A stretch of DNA of 64,000 nt, taken from the NCBI GenBank assembly GCA_016716635.1, contig JADJVZ010000014.1:762517-826516 (forward strand). Reading direction: 5' to 3'. Position numbers and translations under genes: made by a program. The stretch comes from Micropruina sp. GTDB taxonomy: Bacteria > Actinomycetota > Actinomycetes > Propionibacteriales > Propionibacteriaceae. Under the pieces are notes generated by a model. It saw nothing but the letters and a program-made list of their open reading frames with translations, did no database searches and was not told the DNA's origin. Of this stretch, positions 9,041 through 17,635 are shown one piece after another (position 1 is the first letter of the stretch; each line of letters begins with the position of its first letter).

Positions 9041-10183
9041 TCAGTAGTAGGTGCGCAGGTACTCAGCCAGGCACAAGATGGCCATGGCCTGCCCGTAGGG
9101 CATCGAGGTGCGGGGGATGTTGCGGTAGAAGTCGAGATCCGAACCCATACCGGTGCCGAAGGACACCTGCTGCAGTTCGCCGTCGTCGGAGATGTTGGCG
9201 ATGATGGCCCGCACCGCCTTCTCGGCGACCTCGGAGTACTCGCGCTCCAACAGCCCCATCCGGACGCCCTTGAGAATGCCGTAGGCGAAACCGGCGGTAG
9301 CGGAAGCCTCCAGGTACGAGTCCGGATCGTCCAGCAGCGTGTGCCAGAGGCCCGTCTCGTCTTGCAGCGCCGCGAGCGCGCTGACCTGCGCCTTGAGGAT
9401 CTCGACCAAGAATCGCCTCGTCGGATCATCGGCCGGCAGATCCACCAACTCCAAGAAGTCGGGGATCACCATGGTCAGCCACGAGTTGCCCCGTGCCCAC
9501 CGGGCCTGGGCGAAGTTGTGACGCTCGTCGAACGTCCACCCGTGGAACCACAAGCCGGTTTGCCGGTCGGCGAGGTAGGCGACGTGGGTGAGGAACTGGA
9601 AGGTGGCCTCGCGGACGTAGGCCGGACGATCGAGCAGCAGACCGATCTTGGTCAGCGGCAGGACGGTCATCATGAGCGTGTCGTCCCACATTTGGTTGTG
9701 GTTCTCTTCGGCGAGGGTGATGTGTTGCATGCCCCCGTGCTGGGTGCGCGGCATGTCGCGCATGGCCCATTCGGCCCACGAGTCGAGCCACGGCAGCATC
9801 GTGCGGTCGCCGGTCTCTTCGTAGCGGCAGGCGAGGGTGAGGAAGGGCGCCATGGTGTTGACGTTCTTCGTGGTGCCTTGGGCGAGGCGGGCGGCGAACC
9901 AGGCGTCGATGATGTCGCGCATCGCCGCATCGCCGGTTTGGTCGTAGTACTGCCAGATGCCGTAGAGGCCGATGCCGTGCGTCCACTCCCAGCCGGCCCA
10001 GCCTTTGGTGTCGATGACGCGTCCGTCGTCGAGGCGCAACAGGAACTCGCCGGTCTCATCGGTGATGTTGACGAGGTTGGTGGTCAGTCGCTGCACCAAC
10101 TCTTGAATGGCACCGCGTGACACGAAGCGCTCGGGGGCCCGCAGCAGCGGGCTGTGTTTTACGGGCCAGGTCTTCTTTTGCAT
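9041..10183 (-). CDS. Unsaturated rhamnogalacturonyl/galacturonyl hydrolase, GH105 (YteR/YesR-like)
   Basis: A 380-residue alpha/alpha-barrel glycosidase of family GH105 (GH88-related). It hydrolyses the unsaturated uronic acid left at the non-reducing end by pectate or rhamnogalacturonan lyases. Family marks are WTHGIGLYGIWQYY, the catalytic-region NQMWDDTLMM, RWARGNSWL and the C-terminal MPYGQAMAILCLAEYL. No signal peptide, so it acts inside the cell on imported oligomers. The frame is open upstream to 10276, but the ATG at 10183 has a strong AAGGAGGG site 8 bases ahead and gives the family length. It sits between the transporter and kduD genes. Confidence 0.9.
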   Translation of the reverse strand: MQKKTWPVKHSPLLRAPERFVSRGAIQELVQRLTTNLVNITDETGEFLLRLDDGRVIDTKGWAGWEWTHGIGLYGIWQYYDQTGDAAMRDIIDAWFAARLAQGTTKNVNTMAPFLTLACRYEETGDRTMLPWLDSWAEWAMRDMPRTQHGGMQHITLAEENHNQMWDDTLMMTVLPLTKIGLLLDRPAYVREATFQFLTHVAYLADRQTGLWFHGWTFDERHNFAQARWARGNSWLTMVIPDFLELVDLPADDPTRRFLVEILKAQVSALAALQDETGLWHTLLDDPDSYLEASATAGFAYGILKGVRMGLLEREYSEVAEKAVRAIIANISDDGELQQVSFGTGMGSDLDFYRNIPRTSMPYGQAMAILCLAEYLRTYY

Positions 10184-10239
10184 GATTCCCTCCTTGGGGT
10201 GACCCGCCGAAGCGGGGAGAGCGTCCTGGTGGTTCCCCC

Positions 10240-10272
10240 GAGTGTTGGACGGATTGCGTCCGTCCAGCACTC
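10240..10272. repeat. 14-bp-arm inverted repeat in the transporter-GH105 gap
   Basis: Arms GAGTGTTGGACGGA (10240-10253) and TCCGTCCAGCACTC (10259-10272) pair over 14 positions with one G-T position and a 5-nt loop. It lies in the 111-bp gap inside the pectin operon. Neither strand has a T-run after it, so a classical terminator is unlikely. It may set differential expression by mRNA processing or protection, or be an internal operator. Confidence 0.65.
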
Positions 10273-10294
10273 TCACAAGGAACCTAGCCGGGAC

Positions 10295-11671
10295 TCAGGC
10301 CACGTGCGCCGCGGACTTGGACTGCGAAGGGGCGGCGTCCTCGAGATCCTCGAGCGAGGTGCCCCTGGTTTCGCGGAGGCCCAGCGTGCTGAGCGCTGCC
10401 ACGACCGTGATGGCGAAGGTGGTGCCACCGATGATCAGCGGCACGTTGGCCGTTCCGGGAGGAGCGAGTGCGGTGAAGATCGACGGCAGGAACGAGGCGA
10501 TCATCAGGCCGATGTTCTGCGACACCGCGAAACCGGTGACCCGGATCCGCATCGGGAACTGCTCCTGGAAGTAGGTCGCGAAGGTCGCGTTCCACATCTG
10601 GAAGAAGATGCCCTGGACGACGATCACCATGACGAACGTCATGACGAGGTTCCGCTGCTGGACGAACATCAGGTAGACACCCGACAGCAGGCCGCCGCCG
10701 AGGCCGCCGACGATCATGAAGATGCGGCGTCCGAACTTGTCGGACAACGCGCCCCAGATCGGGATCATGATGACGGCGGTGATGTTGGCCACGAGAGAGA
10801 CCCACAACATGTCGCCGGAGGTGAAGCCGACGCCGTAGCCCTTGGCGGTAGCGAAGGACTGGCCGAACACGATGGTCGTGGTGCCGATGACGTTGGTGAG
10901 GGTCATGACGATGCACAGCAGCATGACGACGGGCTTGGTGCGGAGCAGTTCAACGAAGGGGAAGCGCTGCTTGACGCCTGCCTCTTGCTGAGCCGCGAAG
11001 CTCGGCGGCTCGCTGACCTTCTGACGGATGACGTACCCGGCGACGATCACGACGGCGCTCAGCAGGAACGGGATGCGCCAACCCCAGCCGAGCCAGGCGG
11101 CCTCCGGCAGCAAGGTGGCGAGGGGCAGCATGGCGGCCGTGGCCAAGATGGAACCAGCTTGGGTGCCCTGGAGGCTGAAGCTGGCGAAGAAGCCGCGCTG
11201 GGCGTCCGGCGCGTGTTCGACGATCATGGCGTTCGAGCCGCCGAGCTCACCGGCGACGGCGAAGCCCTGGATGAGGCGCAGGATGACCAGTCCGAGCGGA
11301 GCCCAGACGCCCACCTGGGAGTAGGTCGGGAGGAGACCCACGGCGAGGGTGGCGAAGCCCATCATGAGCATGGCGATGACGAGGACGTTCTTGCGTCCGT
11401 GTCGGTCACCGTAGGCACCCAGCACCACAGCACCGACGGGGCGGGCGACGTAGCCCACGGCGTAGGTGGCGAGCGAGGCGATGAGGGCGACGGTCGGGTT
11501 GTCGGCGGCGAAGAAGATTTTGGGGAAGACCAGCGCAGCGGCGGTGGAGTACAGCGCGAAGTCGTAATACTCCAGCGCGCTGCCGATCCAACCGCTCATG
11601 GCGGCCTTCTTGGGGTCCCGGACGCCGACTGCAGCTTCAGGCGGTACCGGATTGGTAGGCAGGGCACTCAT
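10295..11671 (-). CDS. MFS transporter, metabolite:H+ symporter (MHS) type
   Basis: A 458-residue, twelve-helix permease. The N-terminal SALEYYDFALY segment and the loop GAYGDRHGRK between helices 2 and 3 are typical of the MHS subfamily (ShiA, ProP, KgtP relatives). The ATG at 11671 is preceded by GAAAGGA 8 bases away; an ATG three codons earlier overlaps that site. In this operon the likely cargo is a uronate or an unsaturated galacturonate oligomer or monomer, though MHS proteins usually carry small acids. The substrate is inference from context. It lies 86 bp after kdgK. Confidence 0.88.
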   Translation of the reverse strand: MSALPTNPVPPEAAVGVRDPKKAAMSGWIGSALEYYDFALYSTAAALVFPKIFFAADNPTVALIASLATYAVGYVARPVGAVVLGAYGDRHGRKNVLVIAMLMMGFATLAVGLLPTYSQVGVWAPLGLVILRLIQGFAVAGELGGSNAMIVEHAPDAQRGFFASFSLQGTQAGSILATAAMLPLATLLPEAAWLGWGWRIPFLLSAVVIVAGYVIRQKVSEPPSFAAQQEAGVKQRFPFVELLRTKPVVMLLCIVMTLTNVIGTTTIVFGQSFATAKGYGVGFTSGDMLWVSLVANITAVIMIPIWGALSDKFGRRIFMIVGGLGGGLLSGVYLMFVQQRNLVMTFVMVIVVQGIFFQMWNATFATYFQEQFPMRIRVTGFAVSQNIGLMIASFLPSIFTALAPPGTANVPLIIGGTTFAITVVAALSTLGLRETRGTSLEDLEDAAPSQSKSAAHVA

Positions 11672-11757
11672 TTCGTGCATCCTTTCTTAGTTGTTGACGA
11701 GGAACCAGACATTGCTTCCTCGGGGGTATTTGGGGTTGTCGACCGGGGCATGGCGTC

Positions 11758-12864
11758 CTACCTGTCGACTCGGGCGTTGCCACCGCTGGCGAGCTTGAAG
11801 ACCTCGCTCGCGGTGACCATGGAGGTGTCGCCGGGGGTGGTCATGGCGAGCGCGCCGTGGGCGGCGCCCAGCTCGACACTGCGGGCGAGGGATTGGTCGG
11901 TGAGCAAGCCGTAGATGAGGCCCGAGGCGAACGAGTCGCCGCCGCCCACCCGGTCGAGCACCTCGAGCCCGTCTCGGTGGGTTGCTTGGACGAGGCCGGT
12001 GTCGGACGCCCAGGCCACCGCCCCCCAGTCGTTGACCGAGGCCGAGCGGACGGTCCGCAGGGTGGTCGCGATGACGGCAAGGTTGGGGAAGGCCTCGGCG
12101 ACCTGGCCGATCATCGCGGTGAAGCCCTCGATGGGCAGCGAGGCGAGCTGTTCGTCCACACCCGGAACTTCGAAGCCGAGGGCGGCGGTGAAGTCCTCTT
12201 CGTTGCCGATCATGACGTCGACATACCGGGCGAGTTCGCGGTTGACCTCTTGGGCCCGCGCCTGGCCGCCGATCGACTTCCAGAGGCTGGGCCGGTAGTT
12301 GAGGTCGTAGGAGACGGCGGTGCCATGCTTCCTCGCGGCCTTGACGGCGGCGAGGGCGGTCGCGGCGCTCTGCTCGCCGAGGGCGGCGAAGATGCCACCG
12401 GTGTGCAACCAACGGACGCCCGCCTCGCCGAACAGCCGATCGAAATCGACCTGCTCGGGACGAAGCTGCGCGATGGCCGTGTGACCCCGATCCGAGACGC
12501 CCTTGGCGCCACGCACCCCGAAGCCCCGTTCGGTGAAGTTCAGGCCGTTGCGGACCGTGCGTCCGACACCGTCGGATTCGGCCCAGGTGATCCAGCGAGC
12601 GTCCACGCCGCCGGCCATGATGAAGCCCTCGATGAGGTGACCCACCTCATCGTCGACAAGCGCGGTGACCACGGCGGTCGGCAGGCCGAAGACGCGGGAC
12701 AAGCCCCGAATGACGTTGTATTCGCCGCCCCCCTCCCAGGCCGCGAAGTTACGGGCGGTGCGGATTCGAAGATCGCCCGGATCCAGGCGAAGCATGACTT
12801 CACCAAGGCCAACCGCCTGGTAGCGGCATTCGTCAGCGGGACGAAGTTGAAGCGCGGCAACCAT
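11758..12864 (-). CDS. kdgK: 2-keto-3-deoxygluconate kinase (PfkB family)
   Basis: A 368-residue ribokinase-family sugar kinase. It has the N-terminal GLGEVMLRLDPG signature, a substrate-side GGGEYNV motif, and the C-terminal PfkB signature VGGGDSFASGLIYGLL with the catalytic Asp. With Eda immediately upstream and KduI/KduD downstream, the function is phosphorylation of 2-keto-3-deoxygluconate to KDPG by ATP. The start lies 1 bp after the eda stop codon, so the two are translationally coupled. Slightly longer than E. coli KdgK (309 aa) but normal for actinobacterial homologues. Confidence 0.9.
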   Translation of the reverse strand: MVAALQLRPADECRYQAVGLGEVMLRLDPGDLRIRTARNFAAWEGGGEYNVIRGLSRVFGLPTAVVTALVDDEVGHLIEGFIMAGGVDARWITWAESDGVGRTVRNGLNFTERGFGVRGAKGVSDRGHTAIAQLRPEQVDFDRLFGEAGVRWLHTGGIFAALGEQSAATALAAVKAARKHGTAVSYDLNYRPSLWKSIGGQARAQEVNRELARYVDVMIGNEEDFTAALGFEVPGVDEQLASLPIEGFTAMIGQVAEAFPNLAVIATTLRTVRSASVNDWGAVAWASDTGLVQATHRDGLEVLDRVGGGDSFASGLIYGLLTDQSLARSVELGAAHGALAMTTPGDTSMVTASEVFKLASGGNARVDR

Positions 12865-12865
12865 G

Positions 12866-13492
12866 TCAGGCCACCTTCACGGCGGCGGCGACGAAGCCAG
12901 CGGCCTCGGCGCATAAGCGTTTGATCGTCTCGGCGTCACCGGCTTCAATCGCGGCGGCGGGCACCATCCACGACCCACCCACGGCGGCCACGTTCGGCAG
13001 CGCCAGGTAGTCGGCGAGGTTGCTCGCGGAGACGCCGCCGGTCGGGATGAACTGCACCTGTCCGAAAGGGGCGCCGAGAGCGCGTAGCGCGGCGGGGCCG
13101 CCATAGACGTCCGCCGGGAAGAACTTGAGGGTCGTGAGACCCAGGTCGAGCGCCGCCATGATCTCGGTAGGGGTCACGGCGCCGGGGTACACCGGGAGCC
13201 CGTGATGCTGCGCCCGCAGCACGACCGCCTGGCTGAAGCCGGGGCTGACGATGAAGCTCGCCCCCGCGTCGACGGCCTGGTCGACCTGATCGGGGGTGAG
13301 CACGGTGCCTGCCCCCACCAGCAGGTTGCTGTTAGTCGCCATGCGGCGGATGGCCTCGGGTGCGGCTGCGGTGCGGAAGGTGACCTCCGCGACCGGGACA
13401 CCGCCTGCTACCAGCGCCTCCCCGAGGGCTTCTGCTCGGTCGGCATTGCGGATCACGACCACCGGGATGATCCGGCCGGCTGTTGGTTGCAT
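12866..13492 (-). CDS. eda: 2-dehydro-3-deoxy-phosphogluconate aldolase
   Basis: A 208-residue class I aldolase that splits KDPG into pyruvate and glyceraldehyde-3-phosphate. The Schiff-base lysine is in TTLKFFPA (Lys123) and the catalytic Glu and Arg are in AEVTFRT (Glu36, Arg40). The phosphate-binding PTGGVSASNL motif follows. Full family length. It is the first gene of the pectin/uronate operon, 150 bp from the divergent IclR gene. Two palindromes in the shared region are probable operators. Confidence 0.95.
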   Translation of the reverse strand: MQPTAGRIIPVVVIRNADRAEALGEALVAGGVPVAEVTFRTAAAPEAIRRMATNSNLLVGAGTVLTPDQVDQAVDAGASFIVSPGFSQAVVLRAQHHGLPVYPGAVTPTEIMAALDLGLTTLKFFPADVYGGPAALRALGAPFGQVQFIPTGGVSASNLADYLALPNVAAVGGSWMVPAAAIEAGDAETIKRLCAEAAGFVAAAVKVA

Positions 13493-13522
13493 CCTGACCC
13501 CTTTCGCTGTCGTTTCTCTGTG

Positions 13523-13534
13523 TGAAACGGTTCA
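13523..13534. promoter_or_regulatory. Candidate IclR/KdgR-type operator 1
   Basis: The imperfect palindrome TGAAACGGTTCA lies 31 bp upstream of eda. It resembles the TGAAAC/GTTTCA half-sites of the IclR-family regulator KdgR. A second palindrome lies 20 bp further on. The position between divergent eda and iclR genes fits an operator; binding is inferred. Confidence 0.5.
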
Positions 13535-13554
13535 TTTCGTCCAGTGGTCTTATA

Positions 13555-13568
13555 TTGCAACGTTTCAA
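13555..13568. promoter_or_regulatory. Candidate IclR/KdgR-type operator 2
   Basis: The imperfect palindrome TTGCAACGTTTCAA is centred between bases 13561 and 13562 and shares the GTTTCA half-site with operator 1. It lies about midway between the divergent eda and iclR start codons, where it could control both promoters. Confidence 0.5.
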
Positions 13569-13642
13569 TTAGGGATGTCAAGGGATACTGGGAAAATGAT
13601 GGGAGCGATTCTTAACGTCGCTATGGACGAAGGCATGGCCAC

Positions 13643-14422
13643 ATGAGCGAGACATCGACGCCGCGCGTGGAGGCGATCGATCGCGCCCTCCAGCTCTTGG
13701 TGGCGCTCGCCGACGCCGGGCCCGAAGGCGCGCCCCTGAACGAACTCGCCGAGAGCGTCGGGGTCAACAAATCCACGGCCTACCGGGCACTCTCAACCTT
13801 GCGCCTTCGCGGTTTCGCCAGCCAGGACGACGCCACCGGGTTCTACTCCATGGGTCCGACTGCGTTCGAGCTTGGCGACCGGGCGTTCTCGCCAGCGAAT
13901 CTTGCGCAGTCCCTTCATCCCGGGCTGGTGGCCCTCTCCCGAGCCGCTGATGAGCTCGTCCATTTGGGCGTCATGTCGGGCGACCAGGTGCTGTACGTCG
14001 ACAAGGTAGAACCCGAGAGGGCGATCCGCGTGTGGTCTGCCGTTGGGCAGCGCGTGCCGATCGCCTCCACGTCCATGGGACGGGCGCTGCTGGCCGCCCG
14101 CAACGTTTCGGACCAATCCCTCAGCGGCTACCTTCGCGACCTACCGGCGCCCTTGAGCGTCAGCCCCGAGCGATTGAGGGAGTCGGTGACCGAGGCGCGC
14201 GCGTGCGGCTACGCCATCGAGCACGGCGAGAACGAGCCGGACGTCGCCTGCATCGGCACCGCCATCATGCGCGGACGCTCCGCCGTCGCCGCGGTGTCAA
14301 TCACGGCTCTGGCCGTCCGCATGACGCCCGCGCGCCTGCACGAACTCAGCCGCTTGATGGTCAGCGAGCTTGGTCCGCAGTTGCCGCGGGGCTTGTCCCT
14401 GATGCCAGCGCTGACGGCTTAG
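13643..14422 (+). CDS. IclR family transcriptional regulator (probable KdgR)
   Basis: A 259-residue regulator. The winged helix-turn-helix covers residues ~8-65 (LNELAESVGVNKSTAYRAL). The IclR ligand-binding domain follows, with the SMGRALLAA and GYAIEHGENEPDVACIG patterns typical of the family. It is divergent from the eda-kdgK-MFS-GH105-kduD-kduI operon, so it most probably represses it in response to KDG or a related uronate, as KdgR does in enterobacteria. Effector identity is inference. Confidence 0.88.
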   Translation: MSETSTPRVEAIDRALQLLVALADAGPEGAPLNELAESVGVNKSTAYRALSTLRLRGFASQDDATGFYSMGPTAFELGDRAFSPANLAQSLHPGLVALSRAADELVHLGVMSGDQVLYVDKVEPERAIRVWSAVGQRVPIASTSMGRALLAARNVSDQSLSGYLRDLPAPLSVSPERLRESVTEARACGYAIEHGENEPDVACIGTAIMRGRSAVAAVSITALAVRMTPARLHELSRLMVSELGPQLPRGLSLMPALTA

Positions 14423-14433
14423 GTCGTGCCGCG

Positions 14434-14796
14434 TCAGGTGAGCGTCGTTGATCCGCGAAGGATCTTCGGCATGGCCCGCCCCTTGGCCAGTTCGTCCACG
14501 AGCTTGTCGAGATAGCGGACCTTCTGCATCAGCGGATCCTCGATCTCCTCGACCCGGTGGCCGCAAATCAGGCCGGTGATGAGGGTGACGTTCGGGTTGA
14601 GCGCCGGCGCCTCGGCAAAGAACGTCCGAAAGTCGGTCTCCTCAGCCAACACTCGCGCCAGCCCTGCCTCGTCGTAGCCAGTCAGCCAGGAGATGATTTG
14701 ATGCACCTCGGCTTGGGTACGGCCTTTCCGCTCAGCCTTGGCCACGTAGAGCGGGTACACGCTGGCGAAACTGGTGGTGTAGATCCGATGTGTCAC
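14434..14796 (-). CDS. DUF2200 domain-containing protein
   Basis: A 120-residue protein with the DUF2200 core: FASVYPLYVAKAERKGRT, then IISWLTGYDE and the C-terminal NVTLITGLICGHRVEEIEDPLM. These fill nearly the whole chain, and function is unknown for the family. A GTG start at 14796 matches the usual family N terminus; an ATG at 14814 would add six residues. The frame also stays open far upstream across the neighbouring gene, but that part is antisense to the epimerase gene and not real. It converges with iclR, with 11 bp between stop codons. Confidence 0.82.
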   Translation of the reverse strand: MTHRIYTTSFASVYPLYVAKAERKGRTQAEVHQIISWLTGYDEAGLARVLAEETDFRTFFAEAPALNPNVTLITGLICGHRVEEIEDPLMQKVRYLDKLVDELAKGRAMPKILRGSTTLT

Positions 14797-14928
14797 GGGG
14801 CCATTGTCCAACATCGCCCCCCGCCCCGGACCACACCCCTCGCCAATTTCCCCACCTTGCGAGAACTGCGGACGTGGCGGGCCGGAAGGACGGCGCGTCG
14901 AACCGGGCGAGAAGAGTAGTTTCGACGG

Positions 14929-16425
14929 GTGACTTCTCCTCGTTCGATGAAGAACGTCGACACCCATGCTGGCGCGCCAGACGCCTATACCACCGTGCCC
15001 CCACTCAATCCGGATCGCCCCCGAAACCGGCGCATCTTTCTCACCGGCGCCACGGGTGCGTGGGGACGCATGGCCCTCGCGCACCTGAGGGATGCCGGCC
15101 TCGACGTGGTGGCGCTCGTCCTCCCCACACCCGGCGATCGGGCCGTCATCGAACAGCAGCGCTGGCCGGGCCTCACCATCGTTGAGGGCGACCTCACCGA
15201 TCCGGCGCCCGTCGCCCGGTGCGTCGCCGACGTGGACGTGGTGCTGCACGTCGGGGCCATGGTGTCGCCCCTGGCCGACACCAATCCTGGACTGACAAGG
15301 CGCGTCAACATCGGCAGCATGCGCAACATCGTCGATGCGGTGGCCGCACTGCCCGATCCGGGGTCGGTCGCGGTCATCGGAATCGGATCCGTCGCCGAGA
15401 CCGGCAGCCGCAACCCGCCCGTCCATTGGGGTCGGATCGGCGATCCCGTCCGGGTCTCCCAGTTCGACGAATACGGCCAGACGAAGGTCGCCGCCGAGCG
15501 GATCCTTGTCGACAGCGGACTCCCCCGCTGGACCTGGTTGCGCCAAACCGGCATCCTCCACCCGGGCATGCTGGCCATCCGCGACCCGATCATGACGCAC
15601 CCCCCGTTCGAGGCCGTCATGGAGTGGGTCTCCGACGCCGACGCCGCCCGGCTGCTGGTCGGGTTGTGCCAGCCGGACGTCCCCGAGGAGCTGTGGGGCC
15701 ACATCTGGAACATCGGCGGCGGCGAGAACTGGCGGCTCACCAACTGGGAGTTCCAGGTGGCCATCGGCGGATCCCTCGGCGTCCGTGACGTCCGGCGCTG
15801 GTACGACCGATCCTGGTTCGCGACCCGCAACTTCCACGGCCAGTGGTACACCGACTCCGACGCCCTGAACGACCTGGTTCCGTTTCGCACCGAGATGTTC
15901 GCCGACGCGTTGGCACGCGTCCACGCCTTGCAGAGTTTCGCCGTCCGCAACGCAGGACGCGTGCCGAGCTGGATCATCAAGAAGTACGTGATGGGGCCTC
16001 AGACCCGCGCCCCACGCGGCACGATGCACGCCATCGAAACTGGTCACGAGGAGGGCATTCGCGCGCACTTCGGGTCCCGTGAGGCGTGGGAAGCCATCGG
16101 CGGTTGGGACGATTTCGTCGTCCCCAACCCCTCTCGGACGCCCGCCTACCTCGACCACGGCTACGACGAATCAAAGCCGGAAACCGCCTGGACCCACGCC
16201 GACCTGGTCGGTGCCGCGACCTTCCGGGGCGGTTCGCCCGTCACGCCTCCCGCCACCTCGCGGACGCCCACCACCTGGCGCTGCGCCGACGGCCACACCT
16301 TCGAGGCCAGCCCGTTCTTGGTGCTGCGGGGCGGCCATTGGTGCCCGACGTGCGTCCAAAGGTCCGGCGACTACGACCGCCAGGCGGAAACCAACGCTTT
16401 TCTGGCGCAGGTGTTGGTCGGTTGA
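14929..16425 (+). CDS. NAD(P)-dependent epimerase/dehydratase family protein with C-terminal zinc finger
   Basis: A 498-residue extended SDR. After a ~35-residue leader comes the Rossmann motif FLTGATGAWGRM, then a dinucleotide-binding domain to about residue 330 with the YGQTKVAAE catalytic-type motif. The last ~65 residues hold a treble-clef-like zinc finger: WRCADGHTFEASP followed by GGHWCPTC, i.e. C-x3-H then C-x2-C. Such fingers are usually seen in nuclease-linked and DUF4379-type proteins, so their union with an epimerase fold is unusual. Substrate unknown. The start is a GTG; an ATG six codons on is possible. No operon partner. Confidence 0.8.
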   Translation: MTSPRSMKNVDTHAGAPDAYTTVPPLNPDRPRNRRIFLTGATGAWGRMALAHLRDAGLDVVALVLPTPGDRAVIEQQRWPGLTIVEGDLTDPAPVARCVADVDVVLHVGAMVSPLADTNPGLTRRVNIGSMRNIVDAVAALPDPGSVAVIGIGSVAETGSRNPPVHWGRIGDPVRVSQFDEYGQTKVAAERILVDSGLPRWTWLRQTGILHPGMLAIRDPIMTHPPFEAVMEWVSDADAARLLVGLCQPDVPEELWGHIWNIGGGENWRLTNWEFQVAIGGSLGVRDVRRWYDRSWFATRNFHGQWYTDSDALNDLVPFRTEMFADALARVHALQSFAVRNAGRVPSWIIKKYVMGPQTRAPRGTMHAIETGHEEGIRAHFGSREAWEAIGGWDDFVVPNPSRTPAYLDHGYDESKPETAWTHADLVGAATFRGGSPVTPPATSRTPTTWRCADGHTFEASPFLVLRGGHWCPTCVQRSGDYDRQAETNAFLAQVLVG

Positions 16426-16453
16426 CGGCACCGTCACGGCGCCTCGAAAGACA

Positions 16454-16492
16454 GTGTTGATTTACACGTCACCCTGGCGCGTAAATCAACAC
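16454..16492. repeat. Palindromic element, copy 1 (12-nt arms, 15-nt centre)
   Basis: Arms GTGTTGATTTAC (16454-16465) and GTAAATCAACAC (16481-16492) are perfect complements. The 15-nt centre can pair a further 5 bp after one mismatch. The same arms with the same 15-nt spacing occur at 63820-63858. It lies in the gap between the epimerase and cobT genes, both of which end towards it. Low-GC arms stand out from the surroundings. Confidence 0.85.
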
Positions 16493-16507
16493 CATCTTGA
16501 CGAACAA

Positions 16508-17551
16508 TCAGCTCAGGTCGGCCAACTGCGCGATGCCGTTGAGGGCCGCCACCGCCGTACGGACGATCGGCACCGCCATGATCGCCCCGGTGCCCTCGCC
16601 GAGCCGCAGGTGCAGATCGACCAGGGGACGCAAGCCCAATCGCTCCAACGCCAACGCCTGGCCAGGCTCGGTCGACCGGTGGCCGGCGCGCATCCACGAC
16701 TTCGTGCCGGGCGCGTAGTCCTCGGCAACCAGGGCTTCGGCGACGGCGTTCACACCGTCCAGCAACACCGGAATGCCCCGACGGGCAGCGCCCGTCATGA
16801 ATCCCACCGCGGCGGCGAAGTCGGCGGCGCCGAGGGCCGCCAAGCGCTCGACCGGATCGGACACGCGCTCTCCCGCCCGCGCCAGCGCAGCATCGATGAG
16901 GGCCGTCTTGTGGATCAGGGTCGCGTCGTCGATCCCCGTGCCACGCCCCGTGACGGCCTCTGCGGGCACGCCCAGCGTGGCCGCGATCAGCGCGGCCGCG
17001 ATGGTGGTGTTGCCGATGCCGAGGTCGCCGGCGATGAGCAGCTGGGCGCCCGCCGCGATCTGCTCGGCGGCGATGGTGTCGCCGGCGGCCAGCGCCCGCC
17101 GCACCTCCTCGTGGGTGAGCGCGTCCGTGACGTGGATGGCCCCGGACGATTGGCGCACCTTGAACCGGCTGATCTCGGCGGGCAGGTCGGGGAAGTCGAC
17201 GGCGACGCCGATGTCGTACACCGCCACCGCTACCCGGTTCGCCTCGGCCAGCGCCGACACCCCGGCATGCCCCGCGGCGATGCCGTAGACCATGATGGGC
17301 GTGATCTCGGCCGGGTAGGCCGACACCCCGTCGGCGGCGATGCCGTGGTCCCCGGCGAAGACCACCACGCGGACGTCCTCGACCTGCCGCGGTGGGCACA
17401 CCCCCTGGCAGGACGCCACCCACGCCGCCAGCGACTCCAAGTCCCCCAATGCACCCAAGGGCTTGGCCTGCCCGTCGGATAACTGCCGCGCCGCCTCGTA
17501 AGCGGCGGGGTTGGGGGCCGGGACGGACGTCGGTGTGACTTCTGCGTTCAT
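16508..17551 (-). CDS. cobT: Nicotinate-nucleotide--dimethylbenzimidazole phosphoribosyltransferase
   Basis: A 347-residue CobT that makes alpha-ribazole-5'-phosphate from dimethylbenzimidazole and nicotinate mononucleotide for the lower ligand of B12. Typical motifs are KPLGALGDLE near residue 30, VFAGDHGIAADGVSAYP, GDLGIGNTT and the C-terminal RLGEGTGA containing the catalytic glutamate. The ATG at 17551 has AAGGAGAT ahead. The frame continues upstream, antisense to cobQ, and that part is not coding. It is divergent from cobQ, 84 bp between starts. Confidence 0.95.
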   Translation of the reverse strand: MNAEVTPTSVPAPNPAAYEAARQLSDGQAKPLGALGDLESLAAWVASCQGVCPPRQVEDVRVVVFAGDHGIAADGVSAYPAEITPIMVYGIAAGHAGVSALAEANRVAVAVYDIGVAVDFPDLPAEISRFKVRQSSGAIHVTDALTHEEVRRALAAGDTIAAEQIAAGAQLLIAGDLGIGNTTIAAALIAATLGVPAEAVTGRGTGIDDATLIHKTALIDAALARAGERVSDPVERLAALGAADFAAAVGFMTGAARRGIPVLLDGVNAVAEALVAEDYAPGTKSWMRAGHRSTEPGQALALERLGLRPLVDLHLRLGEGTGAIMAVPIVRTAVAALNGIAQLADLS

Positions 17552-17635
17552 GGGGTATCTCCTTGTTGTTTCCGGCGGACGCCGGGGTTGGTTGGTCTTG
17601 GTGGGATAGGACGGCTGCCGTGGCAGGATGCCCGG

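Noticed and set aside
11699..11721. Small hairpin (GAGGAA / TTCCTC) between kdgK and the MFS gene as terminator
   Set aside because: Only 6 bp with an 11-nt loop and no T-run; too weak to claim.
10154..11914. 586-codon frame on the plus strand opposite the GH105/MFS/kdgK genes
   Set aside because: Antisense shadow, composed mostly of Asp/Glu/Gly/His/Arg, no domain; the opposite strand carries three well-matched genes.
14797..16158. N-terminal extension of the DUF2200 gene to 574 residues
   Set aside because: The extension is antisense to the epimerase gene and shows no conserved features; DUF2200 proteins are about 120 residues.
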